Part shown: piece after piece, positions 50,901 to 62,900 of the stretch
Layout: each line of letters starts with the position of its first letter
Position numbering within the stretch: the stretch's first letter is position 1
From: Nymphalis io
Taxonomy: Eukaryota > Arthropoda > Insecta > Lepidoptera > Nymphalidae
Length of the DNA: 64,000 nt
Direction: 5' to 3'
Assembly: GCF_905147045.1 (NCBI RefSeq)
Contig: NC_065899.1
Coordinates: 2,554,501 to 2,618,500, forward strand
Program-made: the position numbers and the translations under genes
The notes under the pieces: model-generated
What the model was told of the DNA's origin: nothing
Database searches by the model: none
Seen by the model: the letters and a program-made list of their open reading frames with translations, nothing else

Positions 50901-53900
50901 AGATATATTGTTTTAAATAATTTTATTTGTGAACAACTTTTATTGCGTACAATTCGTCTGTGTTTCATTCGCCGGTCTTAGATTACGTTGACAGCTTATA
51001 AAAAAGTGTAGGCTTCATTGCGTCTATATATAAGGATAATAATAATAACGTCTTTCAGACCGATTTCGGTCACGGCGGCCAATCTCAAGAGAGATTAGCC
51101 AACTGCGCAGGATATATTATAATGCATAAGTGTGTGTGATAACACAGGTACACTCTCTGTTCCCTAACTCTCATAATCTGATGGGATGGCAATCCGATAC
51201 GACCGGAAAGAGTACAGGCGCAGGCCTTACAGAGAGCGTATATTAACAAAATATTGACTTCAATTTAAAATAAAATTATTTATTTTTTCCAGAAATTAAG
51301 CGCAAGAGACATGACTTTACGCTACTATTTGTTACTTTAAATCATTACATTAAGGTAGGAACACGAGAGTCTTTACCAATTACCAGGCAAGTAGGCACTG
51401 CGATTCTATGTGCTTAATTTGTGAACATCGTGTCTGCATGTGTGCGATGATCTGCGTGCGTATCCATTAATACACATTCGAGTAGTGTAGTAATAAGCAA
51501 CAAACTTCTCAAAAGACAAGGACACTGTCCAGTAGTGAGTCATTTAAAAGCGTTTGCTTTACTACTTTAATAATTATATTGTTCCGTGCTACAAAATATG
51601 TATTGATTCTATCATCATTTGGCGCATTAATATTGAATCGTGTGGTTAGGGTGTATTTGTAGTAATCTTTTGTGTCGCTGGCTACTCCCACTGGCTTAAT
51701 TTTAATGAAAATTTAATGGTGTATACTAATCTCATATGTATGAACAATGTATTCGGCGGTTTTTATTTATTATATAAAAGTAAAAATATGACAATTATTT
51801 TTTTATAATTTATTAATGCCTTTAATAGATAAAGATCATTGACAGTGGAAGGCGCTTTATTCATAAAACCACACAAATCGTAGTTAATGTCAACGCTAAC
51901 GAATAAGTAAAAAAAAAACTCTCATTAGGCACATCGATCACATCGCGAGTAGGTAGTAGGTAGGTAGGTAGTAGTATAATTATTAATATAAAACATGTAA
52001 ATGTCCCACTGCTGGGGTAAAGGCTCATCTCCTTGAGAATATTTGGTGCTTTTCCCATCACGTTGCTTCTATGTGCGTTGGTCGGTACACACGCAGATTT
52101 GTTCACGATGTTACCTTCAGCGCTTAGCACATGAATTATAAGCACAAATGAAGAACATAGGAATTCAGTGGTACTTGTCCGGACTCGATCTCGGAATACT
52201 AAATACCGGAATAATTCAATAGGCCTTCTCGCTTTGACTTGGTGTCATATAGATTTAGAAATGCTTAATTACCGATAAATAATACAAATAATTATTATAG
52301 AAAGTGTTACTATATGGAATGGCGCTTATAATTTGAGTAGCATTTCTTCGTTAAAACTTAGATCATCCTCTCAAGATAAAAAAATATATAATTGTTTTTT
52401 TAAATATAAATTTTTGTTATAAGTGACCTTAGCTTGTTCTTCAACTTTCCAGACATTTATAAGTATTTTTAAAATATAACTTGTTAATTTTGTATTCTAG
52501 ATAATTAGTTTAAAAATCATTTGTTTATTTATAATCTATTTGAAATGGTTATAAATAACGTTTTTGCTAAACCATGTCACCGTGCGATGATAGCGTAAAG
52601 TAAATAACGTACGTTTGTTATTTTCAAAAGCAAACTAGTTCATTTTGTTTTGTTATAAAAAAAACGTAAAGATCTGTATTTATTTTGCGAGCTTGAATCA
52701 ACAGAATGATCGTGTGAAGAATAAGGTGTAACTCCCTTTTCAAATACAATTTTTTAAAATCCTTCGTTAATGCTAAATACTAAATGACAACTTGTCTTAA
52801 AATTTGTGCTATACAACCTTAATGGTTGTGTTGATAATAATCAGCTGGTCAGGATAGTATTTTATAAAGAGTTATAGACGGAATTGTAATTACTTAATAT
52901 GGATTATTAACATACATATGACTTTTTTCATTGTGCTCTCAATTGAATTGTTAGTAGAAAGAAAAATAATAAGGTCTTCCTAAACGATTTCGGCGGCTAC
53001 GGGTGTATGAACTCAGCTAACATTCAAACTCTGGGGAGCTTTCAAGAATTTCTGGATGGAAATACTAAATATTCTTTTATGTTCTATGTTTTGAACTCAG
53101 GATCTGCAGTCTTAAAATATATAATCATTAGACCAACGAGGCAGACATGTGACCAACACATTATATACTGATTATTGACTGCCTCTTTGGTCTAATGGCT
53201 AGATGCAAGGCCGCAGACCCGAAGGTCCTGGGTTCAAATCCCAGGTCGGGCCAATAAAAAGTTATTTTCAAAAGCAGCCCGGAGTCTGGAACTTGGTAGT
53301 GTACACTTCCGTGCCTCTGAAACCACGTAAAGCCGTTGGTCCAGTGCCTGAACTCTTTTCGGTCGTGTTGGATTGCCGTCGCATCGGATTATGAGAGCTA
53401 GGGAATACAGAGTGCACCACTTGTGCACTATATGTCCTGCGCAGTTGCCTAATCTCTCTTGAGATTGGCCTCCGTGGCCGAAATCGGTCTGGAGGACCAT
53501 TTCCATATAATGAAATATTTGATGCGGCAAAAAGGTTTTAGTAACTTGTTCTTGTTAGGTTCACTCCAAGTTTCAATGCCAAAGTGGAAACTTTATTGGC
53601 TTTTGTGAGACTTATTTCATTATCAAATGTTTATGTACTATATTATGCTGTATGTTTTAATTTATAAATAAATAATAAATAAATTTATAAATAAATAATA
53701 AATAAAGTAAATTCGAAAGATGTAATAAGATTGGGTTATATAATACAAAAATAAACTTTTCGAATCCGATTATTAGATTCCGATTCCAGAGATAAGCGCA
53801 TTGAAACAAACTTTTTTATTGTATTAATGAATTAATTTTATTCTACATATTTTTTTATCAGCAAATAACCAGTGTGGATATATTATTTCATAGAAATCCA

Positions 53901-56900
53901 TTGCGATAGTCCAAAAACGCAGACATCTAAAACAATACGACGCATACTTTTAGAAGTTCAGTTGTATGAACAAAACTTATTTAATAATCGTAATCTGAAA
54001 ACCAACCTTTATTTGTGAAAACTTTGTTTTACTTTTCAGTTTATGTATATATAGATCAAATGCATTCTGCAAAGACAAAGCGCACACTTGAGATAGCGGT
54101 ATTTGATGCAAAAGTTGGCAATTAAAAATATATATATTTTTAATGTTATAGGTAGGCGGATGGCCAAATGGGCCACCTGATGTTAGGTAATCACCACCCC
54201 TTATACCTTGGAAATATTAACTTTTCCTCACACCGCCAATGCGCCACCACCCTTGGGAACTGTAGTTACGCCGGCTCACTCATCCTTCAGACCGGAATGT
54301 AACAGTACTAAGTATTGCTGTTTAGAGGTAGAATATCTGGTACCCAAACCTTGCACAAATTTCTACCACCTAGTAATGTCCTTATAAATAAGTTCTGAAC
54401 AGTCGATTCATTTAATATATCGATAATGTATCTTTCTATATTAGCTATAGGAAGATGCTACTACCGAAGTGAGCTTGGACCCGCTGCAATGTTTAAAACA
54501 TGTATTTATTTTATGGAGTAAATTAAATAAAAAAGGAAGGATATAAGGTCAATAATTATGGTAAATCTGTAATTTACAATATTTTGATTTAAAATAAACA
54601 AAAAATTAGGGCCAAGGCTTAATTTATGTTATAAGCTTTCAGTTTGTGGGTTTCTTAACGAGTGCGACCGCTGTGCATGTGTGTATGCGTACATGTGTAT
54701 TAGGTCCTTACATATGAAATTATCGTTTTGTCGTACTGACCACTTTGATCTGAAATATCTCCTCTTTGGTTAAGAATTTCAAATTTATAAATTCATTTAG
54801 CGGGTACATTTGAGTTCTGAAAACAGTCATTCATTTGTTTTTTCCTCTTTATTTTTTTCTTAGGCGTCGCTTATTACCGCATAATTGAAACCATGAAATA
54901 CCGGTATATTTTCAACGTTTTCGTTCTGGATATTTCGACCTTCAGAACCAACCCCGTGGACGGCCGGGGACCAAAGTGGAAAATGAAGAATTAAAGGCTA
55001 TTGTGGAAGCGGATCCATCACAAAGCACTTTAGAGATAGCTGCAGGCTTCGGGATAAGTGATAAAACTGTATTAATCCACTTGAAGCAAATCAGGAAAGT
55101 AAAAAAACTTGAACGATGGGTACCTCATGATGAATTGACTGAATCGAACTTGCACACACGTGTCGACTGCTGTGTTACTTTGCTCAACCGACTCTATAAT
55201 GAAGGGATTTTAAATCGAATCATTACTTGTGATGAAAAGAAGATACTGTACGATAATCGGAAGCGCTCGTCGCAATGGCTGAACCCTGGAGACCCAGACA
55301 AATTCTGCCCTAAACGAAAATTGACTCAGAAAAATTTACTTGTGAGTGTTTGGTGGACTAGTGCCGATGTCGTTCACTACAGCTTTCTAAAATCTGACCA
55401 AATGATTACGGCAGATATCTATTATCAGTAACTAAAACCACAAACAACCACTAAGTTAGATAAGCTACAATTGGAATGTCTGCGGCATCCACCGTACTGT
55501 TCTCTTATCTGTTTACCGGGGTAAACAGATTACCATTTTTTCCGGAATTTGGACAATTTCTTACAAGAAAAAAAATTCAACTCCGATGCGGCAGTCCAAA
55601 CCGCCTTCAAAGAGTTTATTGATTCTCGCCCCCACGGTTTTTTTAGTAAAGGGATCAATGAACTACTTATGTGATGGCAAAAGTACATAAGATAATAACG
55701 GTGCATACTTTAATTGATTAAATATATTTCACAAAAAAAAAATACCTTATATTCGTACCGTACAAAACGCCAATTTCATATGTAAGGACCTAATATTAAA
55801 AGTGATTGTTATTATATACCATAATCAAATTCAATTTGAGTAAATAAAATCAATGAGAAAACCTTGAAATGTTTATAATGTTGATATAATGTTTTATGTT
55901 TATCTCAAATAAAAATTCCATAAGAGTATTTTTTTATTAGTCATCATTTTGTGACAAAAACACATTTTGTTTCAAACTGAATTTGTGCCATACCTGGATC
56001 TGAAATTTCGATACAATTTTGGCATAAGCCACAGTTCTTGTTGTGTTTGAAATAATACGTAGAATTTGTTTTCAAACTAAAATACTTTACATGGCTTACT
56101 TTGGTATTTTGAGTTCATAACTTCTAGGAGATGTATGATTCATGAGACGTATGATTTAAGACGTAAGCTGTAAGCTAGATATACAGGCGACATTATTAAA
56201 AATGGCTACAAAGCTTAATCCTTTAAGTAAACTCCTCTCTCTCTTCTCCTTTTCTGTCTGAGTCTTAAACCAGTTCCTAATTATTTTAAGGTCAAGGAGA
56301 TAAAATGGCAATAATCGATAAAGAAATCACTTTATAAAGATGGTGATTTTAATAATTATATTTATATTATGTTATATTTAATTCTTAAGTCGAGATGGCT
56401 TAGTGGTTAGAACGCGTGAATCTTAACCGATGATCGTGGGTTCAAACCCGGGCAAGCACCACTGAATTTTCATGTGCTTAATTTGTGTTTATAATTCATC
56501 TCGTGCTTGACGGTGAAGGAAAACATCGTGAGGAAACCTGCATGTGTCCAATTTCATTGAAATTCTGTCACATGTGTATTCTACGAACCCGCATTGGAGC
56601 AGCGTGGTAGAATAAGCTTCAAACCTTCTCCTCAAAAGGGAGAGGAGGCCTTAGCCCAGCAGTGGGACATTAACAGGCTGTTACTGTTACTGTTATATTT
56701 AATTCTTACGTTATCTCATTTTGAACATAGTAATTTCAGTTTGTATATTTATATATATTTTGGACTTATATCAGGTTAATTCAAATTAAGATCTGGAATC
56801 AAATTTCAATGTTCAAAATCTCACCTGATAGAAACTAATATTATTATCAGTAATATATAAATAGATACATGAATATTAATGAAACAATCGCTGGTACCTG

Positions 56901-59900
56901 ATGGCGCTTTGGCAATGTAAGAAATGGTTAATATTTTATACAGTAATAATATCAGTAACAATATGGGCGGTGATAACCGCTTACTAACACGTGGCCTATA
57001 TGCCTACCTGTTTTATAATAAACCGATATATTAAATACTAATAATTAAATAAGTATTGTAAAACTGAACTTGATCTTTTGGATCTTATCATTCTGTTTTG
57101 CTGTTAAGAAACAGGTCTTGAGCATTATTTCGTTTCAGATGGTGGCGGAGCACAAGTAAATGATGACAGCTGCGATCCGAGCGAGTTGAAGACATGCGTG
57201 GATATGACACCGCGCACGCCCGTGGGATTGCCTCGGACAAGAGAGGAATTAGACGCTCATTGCCAGTAAGAATATGTTTAAAAAAAGTTAGTTCATAGTA
57301 CAAAGGTGTCGCGAATAATCCAGTTAAATAAAAAAGATCTGTAGACCTCGTATTAGCCGACTACGTGTTGTTTTTGTGGTTAACACATCCATCATTAGCA
57401 CTTAATGTCGAACAACCGGTGTGGTAAGAAGAAAAAATGTTTGGATTTGAATCCATAATCATCGGTTAAGATTCACGTGTTATAACCACTAGGCCATCTC
57501 GACACAATTATAAAGCGAAATCACTTTTCCACATATAATATTCTCGTTTTTTTCTTAAAATCAAATTTAATAGTGGGATTGCAAATGAGTCGGATAAATA
57601 AATCAGATATGCTTCGAGCAGCGCGTCTCAAAATACGGTCCTCTTCATAGATTTTATTACACTAACAGAAAAGCAGGCATATTTAACTTTCTTACACAAT
57701 TACCTTTATATATATCTAAGAACTCGTAATTTAATTGACACAGTCTCACTTCGCATCGTAAAACAGCAATAAGTCCAAGGCTTTACAATTAATCTTATAT
57801 TTTAGAGTTATTATTTATAATATCAACTAAAAAAATTTATTATCAAGAAGGCAAAGTACAAATACTCAATTTTAATCTTCTAACCTCAAATCAATCATCG
57901 ACTACACAGATACCTACTGCTTAATCTATAAATTTGAAGAATACTTCAAAATGAAGACAAATTTTATTTCAAGAACAAATAAATGGAGCATTTTAGGTGT
58001 TTCTTTAATATATAAATATATTAGGATAATATTATTACCCTTATAATATAAAATATATTGAGTATACTTATTACATAATACATATCATAAAAATATGATA
58101 TTTCATATCACTTAAAATCTTCGTAATAATAATGGAAAACAAAGATTGGCGATATATGCATGGAATAAGCATCGAGTCTTCTATAACTCACGCAAGTCTT
58201 TGTTATGTCTAATACATGCTTATTTATAAGATAGCAAAATATCCAAGTGGATAAAACATATGAATCTTGACCGAGTTAGCGGGAAGAAACAGGGCAAGAG
58301 ACGTTTGACTTAGACTAGCCAACTGCATACGAAATATTTTGGTGCACAACTGTGTGCGGGAGCACAAGTGCACTTTCTATTCTATTACGCTATCCGATGG
58401 GGCGGCAATCGAGAACCGAAAACATCCTTACTTTTTTTACATTAAAGCTTTAAAAAATACAAAGAAAAATTCCGTAACAGAGATAAAATTTATTATTACT
58501 GCATGGAATAGTGGCAAGAAATGGTAACAAGAATGCTTGCAGCATTACCTCTTTGAATCGCAATTCCGATTCTCTGGACCAAAAAGTAAACCAGCCAGTT
58601 GAGACAGTAAGACGGGGACGCCTTACTTAGAATTTCAATATTTTTAAATTGTATAATTTAAGTGTAGATTTAGATTTCAAATTACGCTTAATTTACGTTT
58701 GCGGGACTTAGGTCTATATTTAAAAGCTTTGAGGTTGAAATCGGTGAATTGAAGACTCAATGGCTCTATGTAAGAGGGGTTGGAGAATCAATGCCCCCAA
58801 GTGTACCCCACACTAAGTTATTATAATGAAGTTAATAAATATAAAACGATTGTTAAATTTACATACATACATATGTATTGAATAAAAAAACGTACGAAAA
58901 AATATATAGTGATCGTTGTAATGTTTGTTAAATTTAATCACTCACGAGAACTCGTAAAAGACGTGAGGAAACGAAAGTTGTTTTCAAAGGACGGTTATTT
59001 CATATAAGTTATACGATCCATTCAAGGAAAACGGTTTTTTATTTACTATCTTTAGAGATATATATTACAGTTACAATTTAACTGAGTCCATTGAATTTAC
59101 GTAATTCGATTTAACAATTTCATAATATTTGTAGTCATTTTGCTTCTGAATTTTACAAATACAATTAAATAAATTGAAATAAAATTAATTTATTAGATGA
59201 CTTCGTGATATTTACAATATAGATAACTAAATTGGATACGGCTCAACTTAATCAACAGACATTTAGATTAAAAGTTTTTTAAATGACCATCTGTACACTT
59301 TTAACGGAGTCCTGTCTCCATTGAAGGAATGCCCTCGTAATTAAATTAATGACTTCATATCCATATATATATGTTATCGATACATATATATATATATATC
59401 GGATAGAGTATATGGTTATCATTATTGGACACTTTGCAGGCAAGTATTTGGGTTATCGAGCAAACAAAAGTCAAATACAGAAATCACTTAATTACAATAA
59501 CTACTATTAAATGAAAAAAAAAACGTATGACAGTTCTTAGCGTTGATGACAGTGCGATAGCGCTGCCAACATGTCGGTCATCTTGGGTTTTGTACCGCGT
59601 TTCATTTTTCGACTATATTAATAAGCGTCTCCAACATATAAAAAATTGTAATGTGTTTTATAATATCTTAGGGCATATCAAACGGGCATGGCGTGTATGG
59701 ATATATGGATTAAGCGGTGTCTACCAACTGACGGTCAGAAATTGGTACAGCAACAAATAGGTGGCGCGCGAGCACTAATGCGATTCTTGTGTACCAATGA
59801 AACAGCACTACGGAGAGGTAAGATTTTATATTTTCTTGTCGAAATTTAAATGATTTAGACTTATGTAATTTGTTTGATTTAAGAAATTGTTTTAGCTAAT

Positions 59901-62900
59901 AGTACATCAACTTCCGAGTTAAAAATCTTTTAAATCATAAATTTAACAGGTTAATTCAACTTAAAACTTAATTTGATTTTATAATCAAACTCGAGCAAAG
60001 TGAAATTAAGCCGCATGTAAATCCACCAACTGGTAGTGGATCAACGTGGCGGATACATTAGGTAGTTGGACTGGTAATTGGGCAATCTGATGGTAAATGA
60101 TCACCACCATACATAGACATAAAGGAAATATTAATTTTTCTCTATATATTGCCAATGCGTAACCAATATTGGAGCTATGTCCCTTGGGCCTATACATCAT
60201 TTTACCAACAAGGCATATATGTGACGTTTTTGTGTACAGACTTTCTAAAGGAGCCAACATGCTGGGCGTTAGTGTCACCTGATTGGTCACAATGTGTTGA
60301 TGAGCTGCAACTTGCTGTCCGTGATATCTCTGAGCGCTCTAACCACTTAGTCTACTTCAACAAGAACACTGAGCTATGCTGGTAAATTGTCAAATACTAT
60401 TAGAATTAATTCAGACTCATCTTTTTCGACGGTGGACGACTAACACGTGACTAACACGTGACACGGACCACACGTGATGCCTGTCTGTTAGAGAAGAGGG
60501 GAGGTGTTGCCTATGTATCATATAACTATCTCTATTCGAAATTCTATCCAAATCTGTTTATTAATAAAAGAGTAACAAAGATCCATTCATCCTCACAAAC
60601 TTTAGTGTTTATAATCTTAATATGTTTTGAATGAAATAACTAAAACTAAAATACATTCCACTTTTACATTATGCAATATCTATGCAAATTGTTTATTGTA
60701 AAACAATATACGATGACAATGCCTATAGTATCACATCTGATTTTTTTTGTCTAGAAATTAATTAATGCCAGTGTCGCAAAAGTGATTAAGGACATTTCTT
60801 TAGAATTCAAATGTTAAATATATTTTAACGAGAGAACAGCAATGAAATCAAAGCGTTTCCACGATTGAAAATGTAATGTAAAATTGTTTGACATTAAATT
60901 ACTTAATATTGGAATTACTTTGAATCGACATCGTTTTGGGTATAATGATTTATTAATTTGAATTTATTTGAAATTCCATGTAACACGATTGCTGTGTCGG
61001 AATTCACTTATTGTTAAACTTTTAACGATATTACATCTTTGAACTTTAAATATATACATTTTATCGTAAGAAGCTTTGAAATGTGTATGTTACCGGATAA
61101 TTGTAGAGAACTTTAGATCTTAATGAATGTAGACGAATTGTGAACGGAACAATCTGGCCTCTTATATTAAAAACAGTATACGGCGATCAGAATTGTTATT
61201 CTTCCATTGTATTTCATTCGATAATTTTTATTTTTCTCGAGGCTTGTTCCATCAAGGATATTTTGTTATATCTTATACATGTATCAATATATATATGACA
61301 TTTACTTAATAAACTCCATTTAAAAAAAAAATAACTAATTAAATATATTACAACAAGCGATTTTGTGGTAAAATGTAATTTATTTTATTATATATCTTTA
61401 AATAATAAGTTATTCATTAACTTTTTATATTAATGTAAAATATTTGTCATGTTTCATTAGATTCAATAGTTTGTAAGAAACGGAATGCTTTGAGTTGTTG
61501 ATCGCTTTGTTAATTTGGCTTAACACCGGAGCTAATTTATTTTGCTGATACATCACAGAAATTTTATATATTTATAGTAACTCTAACATAAAGTATTAAT
61601 GTTTATTAGTTGAATATTTGATGAATAGTTTGTATCTACCAAAACAAGCTTGCACAAAGCCGAAGTAAAATTAACGAATTTCACAAGTTACTACGCAACA
61701 ATTAGAAAAAATAATAATATTAAGGTGTCTGTTTTTATCTCTGGGAATTTATATTAAGAATTTCTAATATTATTATGTTCTAAATAGAGAATGCTGCTTT
61801 TGCAAGTTTTTTTATAGTTCCTTTTGTGAATGTTCATCGTTATTGGAATATTATTAAAACTTATATAATAAAATGTACTTAAAATATCAAAGGTTGACGA
61901 GCCGGTTGGCGTGGTTGGTAGACACTTTCCTTTCACGCCGAAGGTTGTGGGTTCGATTAATAATGATATTATTGTTATTATTATATATATATATACATAT
62001 ATATATATTATACATTGTAAATAATAAAGTATCATTAAAAATATCACAATAGAAAATACTCCTCGGGTGGCGCGCTTATAAAATATTTCTTAACATAAAA
62101 TCAGTTTTTACAGAGCAAGTCAGCCAATCAGTCAGAAATGTATTCTCACGGATTTTTCTTTGCAAATATTATTTTTATTCGAACACGGCGTGGTTGGCCG
62201 ACAATTATCTCTATCGTATTTTTTATGTCCGTTTTAACCATTCAAATAAAACATTTACTAACCGTACAACAGTGTACAACAGTGTTAATTATTCATCTGA
62301 GTATGTGTGACCCGGACTTGTAATACAATTTAAAGCCAGTTTCACTCATTGAGTTGAACTATCGCTAACAGTTTTGGTGCTGTTAAAAATATAATCCAGT
62401 GGTTTTACATGCTAAATTTTATTCCTTTTAATTAAATGGTGGGTTTACTTCGTTGGCCTTGCTGATAAGTATTACCGATATATATGCCACGCGGACATCT
62501 CATCCCGTAAGGATTTATTAGGTGACATAGGAGATTCATCGTGACTTCTGCGTATAGATTACGTTAAAAAAAAAAGAATCAGAGGGTACTTGCATAATTA
62601 TTTCTATTATTTCAAATAGTTTTTTAATTTATTTTGAAGCGAAGAGAAAATGCTTTTTATGATCTAGATCTTAACGTATATTATTTTTTTGAGCTTCTTC
62701 TAGTGATGAGGAAGATACAAGAAAGAGGTACCGATGTTGCTCAAATGGAGCAATTTCACAAATATCCAGTTTTATTTTTTGTTTTAGTGCTCGTGATGCA
62801 TTCGTTGGATGCGTAGCAATGGCTGGACGTGCTTGTTCAGCTCAAGCAGGAAACCTACTGCGTCGTATGGCGTGGGTGCTCGCGCAAGACGTGGCTGCAT

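Noticed and set aside
53179..53255. tRNA-like sequence with A and B box features
   Set aside because: No complete cloverleaf, and the sequence continues into the SINE-D body found at several other sites; a tRNA-derived SINE head.
62634..62816. 60-codon frame with an alternative acceptor just before tgatgaggaag
   Set aside because: Its frame stops at GCG-TAG and loses the conserved double-Cys block; the acceptor at 62786-62787 joins exon 4 in phase to the better frame.
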